Part shown: piece after piece, positions 37,814-46,714 of the stretch
Numbering within the stretch: the first letter of the stretch is position 1
How the letters are laid out: every line of letters begins with the position of its first letter
NCBI GenBank assembly: GCA_902712845.1
Contig: LR743504.1
Coordinates: 656,001 to 720,000, forward strand
Length of the DNA stretch: 64,000 nt
Direction of reading: 5' to 3'
Origin: Methylobacterium bullatum
GTDB taxonomy: Bacteria; Pseudomonadota; Alphaproteobacteria; Rhizobiales; Beijerinckiaceae
Position numbers and translations under genes: made by a program
The notes under the pieces: generated by a model
Seen by the model: the letters and a program-made list of their open reading frames with translations, nothing else
The model's database searches: none
Told to the model about the DNA's origin: nothing

Positions 37814-38494
37814 ATGACGGAGGAGCCTGCCGACGACCGGCGCATCCGCGTCGTCGCCGTGGCCGTGCAGAAGGGCGGCACCGGCAAGACGAGCCTCGCC
37901 GCTTCCCTATCCGTGGCGGCGGCGGAGGACGGCGAACGCGTGATCGCCTTCGACCTCGATCCGCAGGGCTCGCTGGCGGGCTGGGGTGCCCTGCGTCGCA
38001 AAGACGGAGTGATCGTCGAGCGTATCCAGGCCTGGGAGATCGGGCAGATGCCCGAGATCCTGGAAGGTTGCCGCGAGAACGGAACCACCCTCGTCGTCAT
38101 CGACACCGCCGGCTCCGCCACGGGTCTGGCCCCGGCCCTGCGCACGGCCGACCTCGTGGTCGTGCCGGTGCGCCCGTCGCGGCTCGACCTCGTGGCCGCG
38201 AGGCCGACCCTCCAGACCCTCGTGGGCCTCGGGATGCGAAACCGGCTCGCCCTCGTCCTCAACCAATGCCCGCCCCCGCCCTCCCCGCGCACGGATGCCT
38301 ATGCGGCGCAGCTGCGCTCGCTGGGCGTGCTGGCCGAACCCAGCATCGTGCACCGGGTGGATCACCAGGACGCCGTGGCCTCCGGCCTCGGCGTCACCGA
38401 ATACGCGCCCCGCGGCCGGGCCGCCGAGGAGATCCGCGCCCTGTGGGGCTGGCTCGACGCGAAGATGAGCCGACCGGAGGTGGAAGCATCCTGA
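37814..38494 (+). CDS. Orphan ParA/MinD-type ATPase
   Basis: A 226-residue deviant Walker ATPase. The P-loop reads QKGGTGKTSLAASL (about residues 18-31) with the signature lysine of the ParA group. Walker A' IAFDLDPQGSLAGW and the switch-II-like LVVIDTAGSATG follow. No ParB gene, parS sites or replication gene is nearby, so it is not a plasmid partition system. Orphan ParA proteins of this type can position other cargo, for example chemotaxis clusters or carboxysomes. GTG at 37811 is an alternative start. Confidence 0.87.
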   Translation: MTEEPADDRRIRVVAVAVQKGGTGKTSLAASLSVAAAEDGERVIAFDLDPQGSLAGWGALRRKDGVIVERIQAWEIGQMPEILEGCRENGTTLVVIDTAGSATGLAPALRTADLVVVPVRPSRLDLVAARPTLQTLVGLGMRNRLALVLNQCPPPPSPRTDAYAAQLRSLGVLAEPSIVHRVDHQDAVASGLGVTEYAPRGRAAEEIRALWGWLDAKMSRPEVEAS

Positions 38495-38601
38495 GCTGGC
38501 CCGCATCGGCCAACCGACCTTTCACCTCGCCCTCATAATGAAAGCCTGCCTGATCGGCTCTCTCGGCGAATACTCATGGCAGTGTCGATCATCCCACCCT
38601 C

Positions 38602-38715
38602 CACCTCATCCTGAGGCGCCGGAGCGTAGCGGAGGCCTCGAAGGAGGCCTCCAGTAATCGCGCGATCCCTGGGAGCCTCCTTCGAGGCCGCTACGCGGCA
38701 CCTCAGGATGAGGTG
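38602..38715. repeat. Long inverted repeat with CCTCATCCTGAGG ends
   Basis: About 114 bp whose two halves pair over nearly all their length: CACCTCATCCTGAGG (38602-38616) pairs with CCTCAGGATGAGGTG (38701-38715), and the inner arms CGTAGCGGAGGCCTCGAAGG and CCTTCGAGGCCGCTACG also match, with a mismatch or two. Each end is itself a palindrome. Elements of this type are scattered in rhizobial and methylobacterial genomes. It lies between convergent genes and may also terminate both. Confidence 0.85.
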
Positions 38716-38780
38716 AAGCCTTGGAAAAACACCTCGAACAGCCTTTGTAGGTGTCTCGGGTTTCGGGACGCGAACCCCGC

Positions 38781-40166
38781 TCAGCGCTCTCCGAATGCCG
38801 CCAGGATGCGCGCCCAGGAGCGGGTGCCCTTGTGGAAGCTCCTGAGATCGTACTTCTCGTTGGGCGAGTGGATGCGGTCGTCGTCGAGGCCGAAGCCGAT
38901 GAGGAGCGTGTTGCGGTCGAGCAGCCGCTTGAAATCGCCGACGATGGGGATCGAGCCGCCCGCGCCGATGGTCACGGCCGGCACGCCCCATTCCTCGGCG
39001 AGCGCCCCCCTCGCGATGTCCAGTTCGGGCATGTCGAAGGGCAGGCTGATCGCGCGGCTGCCCTTGTAGCAGATCACCTCCACCGAGCAGTCCGACGGGA
39101 TTCTTTGGCGCACGAAGGCCTCGAAGGTCTTCGCGAGCTGCTCGGGGTCCTGATCGTCCACGAGGCGGAACGAGACCTTGGCACTGGCCTCTCCCGCGAT
39201 GACGGTCTTGGTGCCCTCGCCCGTATAGCCGCCGATGATGCCGTTGACGTCGCAGGCCGGGCGCGACTGGATGAGCTCGATCAGCATGCGGCCGCGCTCG
39301 CCGGCCGGCTCCGACAGGCCGATGGGGCCCAGAAACTTCTCAGCCGTGAAGTCGAGCCCGCGCCATTGCTCCAGGATGTCGGCGGGCGTCTCGCGCACGC
39401 CGTCGTAGAAGCCCGGCAGCGCCACCTTTCCATCCGAATCGTGCAGGTCGGCGATGATCTTCGACAGGACGTGGATCGGGTTTCGCGCCGCACCGCCGAA
39501 GAAACCCGAATGCAGGTCGCGGTCGGCGCAGGTGACCTTCACCTCGAAATAGGCGAGGCCCCGCAGCGACGTGGTGATGGCCGGCGTGGTCGGGTTCCAC
39601 ATGCTGGTGTCGCAGACGAGGACGATGTCGGCGGCAAGCTTCTCGCGGTTGGCCGCGACCCATTCGGGCAGCCCTTGCGAGCCGTTCTCCTCGGCGCCCT
39701 CGATCAGCAGGGTGACGCCGCAGGGTAACTCGCCCTCCATGGCGATGAAGGCGCGGCAGGCCTCGACGAAGGTCATAACCTGACCCTTGTCGTCCGAGGC
39801 ACCGCGCGCCACGATCTGCTTCTCGCCGTTGGCGTTCACCGAGATGCGCGGCTCGAACGGCGGCGTCTCCCACAGGTTCAGCGGGTCCACCGGCTGCACG
39901 TCGTAATGGCCGTAGAACAACACGTGCGGCTTGCCGGGTTTCGGCGCATGCGCCAGCACCACCGGATGCAGCGATGTCTCGTGGATGGCCGTCTCGAAGC
40001 CGAGCGCCGTCAGATTGCCCTCCAGCCATTGCGCCGCGTCGCGGCAATGCCCGGCATAGGCCGGATCGGTGGAGATCGAGGGGATCCGCAGGAAGGCGAA
40101 AAGCCGCTCCAGGGCATTGTCGAGGTCACGGTCGATGTCGTTGAGAACCGGGTCGAGGGCGGCCAT
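38781..40166 (-). CDS. M20 family dipeptidase
   Basis: A 461-residue zinc metallopeptidase of the M20 family. The metal-binding and catalytic landmarks are present: GHYDVQP (first His/Asp) near residue 90, the bridging DDKGQ, LIEGAEENGS (catalytic and metal Glu), CDTSMWNP, LHSGFFGGAARNP (dimerisation domain), and a C-terminal region with GFGLDDDRIHSPNEKY (metal His). These are typical of the peptidase sub-group that removes dipeptides or acts on carnosine-like substrates. The ATG at 40166 has an AAGGATG ribosome site. Single gene. Confidence 0.93.
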   Translation of the reverse strand: MAALDPVLNDIDRDLDNALERLFAFLRIPSISTDPAYAGHCRDAAQWLEGNLTALGFETAIHETSLHPVVLAHAPKPGKPHVLFYGHYDVQPVDPLNLWETPPFEPRISVNANGEKQIVARGASDDKGQVMTFVEACRAFIAMEGELPCGVTLLIEGAEENGSQGLPEWVAANREKLAADIVLVCDTSMWNPTTPAITTSLRGLAYFEVKVTCADRDLHSGFFGGAARNPIHVLSKIIADLHDSDGKVALPGFYDGVRETPADILEQWRGLDFTAEKFLGPIGLSEPAGERGRMLIELIQSRPACDVNGIIGGYTGEGTKTVIAGEASAKVSFRLVDDQDPEQLAKTFEAFVRQRIPSDCSVEVICYKGSRAISLPFDMPELDIARGALAEEWGVPAVTIGAGGSIPIVGDFKRLLDRNTLLIGFGLDDDRIHSPNEKYDLRSFHKGTRSWARILAAFGER

Positions 40167-40440
40167 CGCGGCATCCTTGTGGCAAGCGGGGATGGCGACA
40201 GGGTTAGCCGAGGGGATGGGTGGGCGCAAACCACGGGCGGGGGTCGTACGCACGGAAGACGACGCGATTCCGCTCATCGCGGTTGCGAGGATCGATACGG
40301 AAACGACCCGCCGGGGAACACCGACAGATTGGAACGGTTATCGAGTGGGCGGGCGTGAGGCGCGGAAGATCTTCCCCTCGCGGTCGCATCGCCATTCGAG
40401 AAACACGGCCGGCATCTCACCGGTCCCGATCCCTCAGGAC
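40167..40440. other. Intergenic region upstream of the aldehyde oxidoreductase operon
   Basis: 274 bp between the divergent M20 gene and the iron-sulfur subunit. GC-rich, and no clear promoter, repeat or leader gene was seen. An upstream-extended frame for the iron-sulfur subunit exists but shows no twin-arginine signal. Confidence 0.4.
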
Positions 40441-40965
40441 ATGCCCATGCTCATCGACAGCGGATCACCCGGGGCGCCAGCCACCATCGGCATCAGCCTG
40501 ACCATCAACGGCGAGGTCCGTGAGCTTCAGGTGGCTCCTTGGACCACCCTCCTCGACCTCCTGCGTGAGGATCTCGACCTCACCGGCACCAAGAAGGGCT
40601 GCGACCACGGCCAGTGCGGCGCCTGCACCGTGCTGGTGAACGGCACACGCATCAATTCCTGCCTCGCCCTCGCCGTGATGAAGGACGGCGCCGAGGTCGT
40701 CACCGTCGAGGGGCTGGCCAAACACGCCGGCCAGGACGGCGCGATGCACCCGCTCCAGGCCGCCTTCGTGGAGCGCGACGCGTTCCAGTGCGGATATTGT
40801 ACCCCTGGCCAGCTCTGCTCGGCCGCCGGCATGATCTCGGAAGGTCACGCCACGTCGCGTGAAGAAATCCGCGAGGCGATGAGCGGCAACATCTGCCGCT
40901 GCGGCGCCTACACCAACATCGTCGATGCCATCGAAGACGTGATGCACGCGGGAGCCGCCCGATGA
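40441..40965 (+). CDS. Aldehyde oxidoreductase, [2Fe-2S] subunit (PaoA/YagT-like)
   Basis: A 174-residue protein with two [2Fe-2S] clusters. The plant-type cluster motif CDHGQCGACTVLVNG is at about residues 55-69, with a fourth Cys in NSCLAL. The second, helical cluster is formed by CGYCTPGQ and CRCGAY. It carries electrons from the molybdenum centre to the FAD subunit. E. coli PaoA has a long twin-arginine leader; here the protein starts with a short non-basic sequence, so the complex should be cytoplasmic. The next gene overlaps by 4 bp. Confidence 0.9.
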   Translation: MPMLIDSGSPGAPATIGISLTINGEVRELQVAPWTTLLDLLREDLDLTGTKKGCDHGQCGACTVLVNGTRINSCLALAVMKDGAEVVTVEGLAKHAGQDGAMHPLQAAFVERDAFQCGYCTPGQLCSAAGMISEGHATSREEIREAMSGNICRCGAYTNIVDAIEDVMHAGAAR

Positions 40966-41975
40966 ACCGCTTCGATTACGTCCGCCCGACCACGGTCGAG
41001 GAGGCGGTGCGGGCCATCGGCTCCACCGCCAATGCCCGCTTCATCGCCGGCGGCACCAACCTCGTCGACCTGATGAAGTACAATGTCGAGCGGCCCGAGC
41101 GCTTGGTCGACATCACACGCCTGCCCTTGGAGGCCATCGAGGAGCGCGACGGCGGTCTCGGCATCGGCGCCCTCGTGACCAACGCGACCGTGGCCTATGA
41201 CGAGCGGATCAAGAGCCGCTACCCGCTCCTGTCGAGCGCGATCCTGGCCGGTGCCTCGGGCCAGTTGCGCAATGCCGCTACCACCGGCGGCAACCTGCTC
41301 CAGCGCACCCGTTGCTATTACTTTTATGACGAGGCGATGCCCTGCAACAAGCGCGAGCCGGGCTCGGGCTGCCAGGCGATCGGCGGCGTCAACCGCATCC
41401 ACGCCATCTTCGGCACGAGCGACAAGTGCATCGCCACCCACCCGTCCGACATGTGCGTGGCCCTGGCGGCTCTGAACGCGACGGTCCGGGTCACCGGGCC
41501 GGCGGGTGAGCGCACCATTCCCTTCGGCGAGTTCCACCGCCTGCCAGGGGACGAGCCCCAGCGGGACACCACCCTCGCGGCCGACGAGATCGTGCTGTCC
41601 GTCGACCTGCCGGCCGAAGATTTCGGTGCCCACCACACCTACCTGAAGCTGCGCGACAGGCTCTCCTACGCCTTCGCCCTGGTCTCGGTGGCCGCCGTGA
41701 TGAAGCTCGACGGCCACACGATCACCGAGGCGCGCTTCGCCCTCGGCGGCGTCGCGCACAAGCCCTGGCGCAATGCGGAAGCGGAAAGCTCCCTGAAGGG
41801 CAAGCCCGCTACCCGCGAGACCTTCGAGGCCGCCGCCGACATCGTCATCCGTCAGGCGCAGCCGCAATCCGAGAACGGCTTCAAGGTCGAACTCGCCCGG
41901 CGCGCCATCATCCGCGGCCTGAGCCAGGCCGCGTCCGGCACGCCGCAGTCGCAATCCGACAAGCGCATCGCCTGA
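40962..41975 (+). CDS. Aldehyde oxidoreductase, FAD subunit (PaoB/YagS-like)
   Basis: A 337-residue FAD-binding subunit of the xanthine dehydrogenase family. FAD contacts: FIAGGTNLVDLMKYN (about residues 27-41), then GASGQLRNAATTGGNLLQRTRC. The following CYYFYDEAMPCNKREPGSGC and DKCIATHPSDMC hold the extra cysteines that bind a [4Fe-4S] cluster in PaoB. The gene overlaps the upstream subunit by 4 bp and ends 14 bases before the large subunit. Same complex as 40441 and 41990. Confidence 0.92.
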   Translation: MNRFDYVRPTTVEEAVRAIGSTANARFIAGGTNLVDLMKYNVERPERLVDITRLPLEAIEERDGGLGIGALVTNATVAYDERIKSRYPLLSSAILAGASGQLRNAATTGGNLLQRTRCYYFYDEAMPCNKREPGSGCQAIGGVNRIHAIFGTSDKCIATHPSDMCVALAALNATVRVTGPAGERTIPFGEFHRLPGDEPQRDTTLAADEIVLSVDLPAEDFGAHHTYLKLRDRLSYAFALVSVAAVMKLDGHTITEARFALGGVAHKPWRNAEAESSLKGKPATRETFEAAADIVIRQAQPQSENGFKVELARRAIIRGLSQAASGTPQSQSDKRIA

Positions 41976-41989
41976 GGACCCGTCCAGAC

Positions 41990-44245
41990 ATGGCAAACAG
42001 CATCTCCTCCACCGGCACGGACAGCTTCGTCGGCACCGCGCAGAGCCGCGTCGACGGCCCCGCCAAGGTCACCGGCCTCGCGAAATACGCGGGCGAATTC
42101 ACCGCAGCCGACCTCGCCCATGGCTACGTCGTCTCCGGCGGCATCGCCAAGGGCCGCATCACCGCCATCGACAGCGCGGCGGCGGAAGCCGTGCCCGGCG
42201 TGCTCAAGGTCTTCACCCACGAGAACCGACCGCGCACCGCTTGGCTCGACTACAATTACCAGGACGCCGTGGCGCCCCCCGGCTCCCCGTTCCGCGCCCT
42301 CTACGACGACAAGATTCATTACAGCGGCCAGCCGGTGGCCCTGGTGGTCGCCGAGGATTTCGGCACCGCCCGCTATGCCGCGTCCCTGGTGAAGGTCTCC
42401 TACGAGGCCGAGGAGCCGCTCACCGATGTCGAGCGCCAGCGCGAGTTCGGCTACGAGCCGCCGAAGAAGCGCGACGGCATCAAGCCGCCGCCCAAGCCCC
42501 GGGGCGATGCCGACGGCGCCTTCGCTTCCGCCCCGATCCAGTTGCGCGGCGACTACACGCTGGCCGTGGAGCACCACAACCCGATGGAACCCCACGCCTC
42601 CACCGTGGTCTGGGACGGCGACGGTGCCATCACCGTCTACGACAAGATCCAGGGCGTCTCGAACAGCCAGGGCTACATTGCGGGCGTGTTCGGCATGGAC
42701 AAAAACAAGGTGCGGGTGCTCAACCCGTATCTCGGCGGCGGCTTCGGCATCGGCCTGCGCCCGCAATATCAGCTCTTCCTCGCGGTCATGGCCGCGCGCG
42801 AGCTGGAGCGCTCGGTGCGGGTGACCCTCACACGCGACCAGATGTTCACCTTCGGCTACCGTCCCGACGTGCGCCAGACCATTTCCCTCGGCGCGGACGA
42901 GGAGGGCAAGCTCCGGTCGATCCGCCACGATGCCCTGTCGGGCACCTCACGGTTCGAGGATTACCAGGAGGTCGTGGTCAACTGGTCGGCGATCCTCTAC
43001 GGGGCCTGCGAGAACGTCGCCCTCGACTACAAGCTGACGCAGATCGACACCTACACCCCCGCCGACATGCGGGCACCGGGGGCGGTGACGGGGGTGTTCG
43101 CCCTCGAGATCGCCATGGACGAACTGGCCTACGCCACCGGCCAGGACCCGATCGCGGTGCGGCTGAAGAACTACACCGACAGGGATCCCACCGAGGACAA
43201 GCCCTTCGGCTCGAAGGCCCTGCGCGCCTGCTACGAGCAGGGTGCGGCGCGCTTCGGCTGGTCGCAGCGCAACCCTGAGCCCCGCTCCATGCGCGACGGC
43301 AAGGAACTCGTCGGCTGGGGCATGGCCACCGGCGTGTGGGAAGCGCTAATGCAGAAATCCGCGGCGCAGGCCACGCTCACCGCCGACGGCAAGCTCGTGG
43401 TCGGCAATTCCACCGGGGATATCGGCACCGGCACCTACACCATCCTCACCCAGATCGCCGCCGATGCCCTCGGCCTGCCCATGAAGGACGTGACGACGAA
43501 GCTCGGCGACACCGACCTCGCCGAGGCGCCTGTTGCCGGCGGCTCCTGGACGGCGGCCTCGTCCGGCACGGCGGTGATGAAGGCCTGCCGCAAGATCGCC
43601 GCGGACGTCTTCGCCATGGCCCGCGCCATGGACGATTCACCGCTGGCCAATGTCGATCTCGAACGCGTCGTCTTCACCGGCGGGCGGATCGAGGTGGCCG
43701 GCGACCCGTCGCGCAGCGTCTCGCTGGTGGACGCCATGAAGGCGGCCGGCGTCGACAAGGTCGAAGCGACCGAAACAGCTGGGCCCGATGCCGGCCATAT
43801 GAAGGAGTTCTCCTCCTACACCCACTCGGCCGTGTTCGCGGAAGTGAAGATCGACGAGGAGTTGGGCCAGGTCCGCCTAACCCGGATCGTCTCGGCCATC
43901 GCGGCGGGCCGGATCATCAACCTCAAGACCGCCCGCAGCCAGATCCTCGGCGGCGTGGTGATGGGGATCGGCTCGGCGCTGGAGGAAGAATCCATGCTCG
44001 ACCACGCGGTCGGCCGGTTCATGAACCACAATCTCGGCGAGTATCACGTGCCGGTGAATGCCGACATCCACGACATCGACGTGATCTTCGTGGAGGAGGA
44101 CGACAAGGCCAACCCGATGGGCGTCAAGGGGCTAGGCGAGATCGGCATCGTCGGCACGGCGGCGGCCATCGCCAACGCGGTGTTCCACGCCACCGGCAAG
44201 CGCATCCGCGACCTGCCGATCACCATCGACAAGATCATCGGGTGA
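41990..44245 (+). CDS. Aldehyde oxidoreductase, molybdopterin subunit (PaoC/YagR-like)
   Basis: A 751-residue catalytic subunit with a molybdenum-cytosine-dinucleotide site. Family segments: DGPAKVTGLAKYAGEF near residue 20, HHNPMEPHASTVVW near 194, GGGFGIGLRPQYQ near 249, DMRAPGAVTGVFALE, and GVKGLGEIGIVGTAAAIANAVFHATG near the end, where the Glu of GEIG is the conserved base. It oxidises aldehydes to acids; real substrates could be aromatic aldehydes, by analogy. No MocA or PaoD chaperone gene is adjacent, so maturation genes must lie elsewhere. Confidence 0.93.
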   Translation: MANSISSTGTDSFVGTAQSRVDGPAKVTGLAKYAGEFTAADLAHGYVVSGGIAKGRITAIDSAAAEAVPGVLKVFTHENRPRTAWLDYNYQDAVAPPGSPFRALYDDKIHYSGQPVALVVAEDFGTARYAASLVKVSYEAEEPLTDVERQREFGYEPPKKRDGIKPPPKPRGDADGAFASAPIQLRGDYTLAVEHHNPMEPHASTVVWDGDGAITVYDKIQGVSNSQGYIAGVFGMDKNKVRVLNPYLGGGFGIGLRPQYQLFLAVMAARELERSVRVTLTRDQMFTFGYRPDVRQTISLGADEEGKLRSIRHDALSGTSRFEDYQEVVVNWSAILYGACENVALDYKLTQIDTYTPADMRAPGAVTGVFALEIAMDELAYATGQDPIAVRLKNYTDRDPTEDKPFGSKALRACYEQGAARFGWSQRNPEPRSMRDGKELVGWGMATGVWEALMQKSAAQATLTADGKLVVGNSTGDIGTGTYTILTQIAADALGLPMKDVTTKLGDTDLAEAPVAGGSWTAASSGTAVMKACRKIAADVFAMARAMDDSPLANVDLERVVFTGGRIEVAGDPSRSVSLVDAMKAAGVDKVEATETAGPDAGHMKEFSSYTHSAVFAEVKIDEELGQVRLTRIVSAIAAGRIINLKTARSQILGGVVMGIGSALEEESMLDHAVGRFMNHNLGEYHVPVNADIHDIDVIFVEEDDKANPMGVKGLGEIGIVGTAAAIANAVFHATGKRIRDLPITIDKIIG

Positions 44246-44254
44246 CGCGCATCG

Positions 44255-44287
44255 GAGCGTCCCGAACCGCGATGGTTCGGGACGCTC
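44255..44287. terminator. Perfect hairpin between paoC-like and RTX genes
   Basis: A perfect 14-bp stem GAGCGTCCCGAACC/GGTTCGGGACGCTC with a 5-nt GCGAT loop, starting 10 bases after the stop of the molybdenum subunit. It sits between two convergent genes and can serve both strands. No long T-run follows. Confidence 0.75.
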
Positions 44288-44309
44288 AGTTCAAGGGAGG
44301 TCGGTACGC

Positions 44310-46379
44310 TCAGACGATGACGAAGTCGGACGCTGTCAGGAGCGGGTAGGTGTCGAGAATGGCGAAGACAACGGCCTTGACCGCCCCGCTACCGTCCGCG
44401 TCGTAGGCGATCTCGCCTGTATTGTGATCGTAGAGGATGCGATCGTTCTTATCGATGGCGCTACTGGTGATGTCCTTGAATAGCGCCGCCTTGAGGGTGC
44501 CGTTAGCGATTCCTTTGAAGACGGCGTCGTCCAGCTTGATCGTGTCGTCAGCGGCGACGAAGTCCATGATCCGGTCAACGTTCTGCGGACCGAGCGTCGT
44601 GTCGAACACGAAGGTGTCCTTGCCGAGACCTCCGTTCAGGATATCGAGGTTCAATCCACCGTTGAGAATATCGTTGCCGCCGAGGCCGTATACGACGTTC
44701 GCGCCGGTGTTTCCCGTGATAGTGTTCGCCAGGGCATTGCCGAAGGCGCGGAGGTCTTCGCTTCCCGTCAGCAGGATAGCATCGACATTGTCGTCGGCCG
44801 TATAGCTGACCGATGCCTTGACGAGATCGGCACCTTTGTTGCGCCCTTCAACGATCGTATCGCCCATGTTGTCAACGAGATAGGTGTCGTCGCCCGCACC
44901 GCCCTCCATCGCGTCGGCTCCCTTGCCGCCGTCGAGGAGGTCGCTGCCGTTGCCACCGAGGAGTTTATCGTTGCCGGTATAGCCGTACAGTTTATCGTTG
45001 CCGTCCAATCCGTTGATTAGATCAGCCCTCGCCGAGGCGCTGGCACCCTTCAGAAGGTTGTCGCCCGCCGTTGCCCCGGCCACAGCAAAATAGTTGGCCG
45101 TGGTCGTGGAATAGACTTGGACGGTCTCTTGCGAGTCAGATCCATTTGGTCCGTAGGAATAGTCGTAGCTGACGATGGCGAATTGTCCGTTGCTTAGGGC
45201 GACGGGATAGCCGCCATCGTTGAAATAGTTTGCTGTGACTGCATCGGAGTAAAATTCGTATTCGTCGCCAGTCGCCTTGCCGTTCTCGTCATAGAGATAG
45301 CCGTGCAGGCTCCCGAGATTCACGTTCTCCCCCAGCTCTTGGAAATCGCTCACCACTTGGAGGATTTTCCCGTTCGACAGGGCGATCATGGACTCGAAGT
45401 AGGGATTGCTCAGTTCGGTGTGCCGCACGAGGTCCGGTCCGTGCGTGAATCCCTTGCTGCCGGCGATCCAGATCGAGGAATCGACGGGGTTCCGGATGTC
45501 CTCGGATTTTCCCTGTCCGGTCTGGTCAAAATAGTTTTCAGATGCTTGAAACGCGAACGCGAAGTTGCCGTTTGCGAGGGCCGTCGTCGCGTATTTCACA
45601 TGGACATCCGCCGGTGTCGCCAGGTCGTCGGCATGTCCGAGCAGGAAGGCGGCGCCTGAGACCTTTCCAGCGGCGGTAATGACCCGCGCCATGACATCGA
45701 CGCCGGTGCCGTCCGCTTCGGCCCAAGTTGCGAGATAGCGTCCGTCCGAGAGGGCGGTGACATGAGTACTGCCTTGCACATCACCGTCCATGGACCGATC
45801 AATGATGGCGGTGGCCTTGAAGCGATGTGAGGCGTCGAAGATATCAACTACCCGGTCGTTGTCGCCATCTGTCGTGCTGGTGGCAATCCGAGCCAAGGCC
45901 AGCGCACCGGTTTTGCCGTAGGCTATGCTGTAATCGTTGCCAAGAATGCTGATACCATTGCCGAAACTGGTATCTTCGCCATCGACTGAGAAAAGCCCTA
46001 TCGTGTAAAACGTCGTCAATTTCCCCGAGGCGCTCATCGTCGCGAGCGCGATTTTACCATCTATGTGAAAGCCGGTATCGTCGAAGCGTTGGGTGCTTTT
46101 GTCGATGCTGACGAGGTACGATCCGTCGCCGACGGCATGAGCGTTGTCCACGCGGGTGGTGCCGAGCTTGATCGGATTCCCGATCGCCACTCCAGATGCG
46201 TTGAATGTCTGGACGTATTGCGCTTGGATCACGGCACCGGTGGCCCAATCATAGTTCTGATAATTTTGCAGTATAGAGTATCCGCCCTGCGCCGTCGGCA
46301 CGACACCACTCACGAAACCGTAGCCGTAGAGATCGTCCGCCTTGAACGGCTCACCAACAGTGACCAACATCGCCCGCAC
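44310..46379 (-). CDS. RTX-type calcium-binding repeat protein, likely type I secreted
   Basis: A 689-residue acidic protein with no signal peptide. The first about 450 residues have a repeated beta-strand style (e.g. TALSDGRYLATWAEADGTGVDV, IALSNGKILQVVSDF, VALSNGQFAIVSYDY) like a beta-propeller. Two clusters of GGxGxDxLx nonapeptides follow (about residues 460-510 and 565-610: GNDKLLGGNGSDLLDGG, GGNDILNGG), and then an RTX C-terminal module ending TASDFVIV, a hydrophobic tail typical of a type I secretion signal. No hlyBD-type genes are near. Base composition is lower in GC than neighbours. An ATG three codons later is an alternative start. Confidence 0.85.
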   Translation of the reverse strand: MRAMLVTVGEPFKADDLYGYGFVSGVVPTAQGGYSILQNYQNYDWATGAVIQAQYVQTFNASGVAIGNPIKLGTTRVDNAHAVGDGSYLVSIDKSTQRFDDTGFHIDGKIALATMSASGKLTTFYTIGLFSVDGEDTSFGNGISILGNDYSIAYGKTGALALARIATSTTDGDNDRVVDIFDASHRFKATAIIDRSMDGDVQGSTHVTALSDGRYLATWAEADGTGVDVMARVITAAGKVSGAAFLLGHADDLATPADVHVKYATTALANGNFAFAFQASENYFDQTGQGKSEDIRNPVDSSIWIAGSKGFTHGPDLVRHTELSNPYFESMIALSNGKILQVVSDFQELGENVNLGSLHGYLYDENGKATGDEYEFYSDAVTANYFNDGGYPVALSNGQFAIVSYDYSYGPNGSDSQETVQVYSTTTANYFAVAGATAGDNLLKGASASARADLINGLDGNDKLYGYTGNDKLLGGNGSDLLDGGKGADAMEGGAGDDTYLVDNMGDTIVEGRNKGADLVKASVSYTADDNVDAILLTGSEDLRAFGNALANTITGNTGANVVYGLGGNDILNGGLNLDILNGGLGKDTFVFDTTLGPQNVDRIMDFVAADDTIKLDDAVFKGIANGTLKAALFKDITSSAIDKNDRILYDHNTGEIAYDADGSGAVKAVVFAILDTYPLLTASDFVIV

Positions 46380-46714
46380 TATCCTTGCTCAAATATGCGG
46401 CGACAGAAATAGAAGCGGCCACACTTTTCTACAAGCGGAGATGGATACGCATACACCCATTCCACCTGCGAGTGTTAATTTTTCAACCCACACAAGCGCT
46501 CGGGCTGCGCTAACTATTGATATAATTTTTAACTATTAAATACGTCTCCTAATATAAAATGATAATAATCAAATTATTGTTTATTAAATATTTTTATATA
46601 CATAACTGATATAATCAGTGGTTACAGAAAATCTTACCTTTACTGCCGCTACAGCACCGAGCACCCTCTCTGGCCGTATAAGCCGACAAGCACTTATGCT
46701 TGCGATCCCGAGCA
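46380..46714. other. Very AT-rich intergenic region beside the RTX gene
   Basis: 335 bp. The part 46500-46630 is almost all A/T (e.g. ATAATAATCAAATTATTG) and differs strongly from the rest of the window. It is upstream of the RTX gene (leftward) and downstream of the flavoprotein gene. It may be a promoter with curved DNA or a silencer-binding zone of transferred DNA. No transposon ends or gene were recognised. Confidence 0.6.

Noticed and set aside
37814-38494. Plasmid or chromosome partition locus
   Set aside because: No ParB, parS-like repeats or replication gene near the ParA-like gene.
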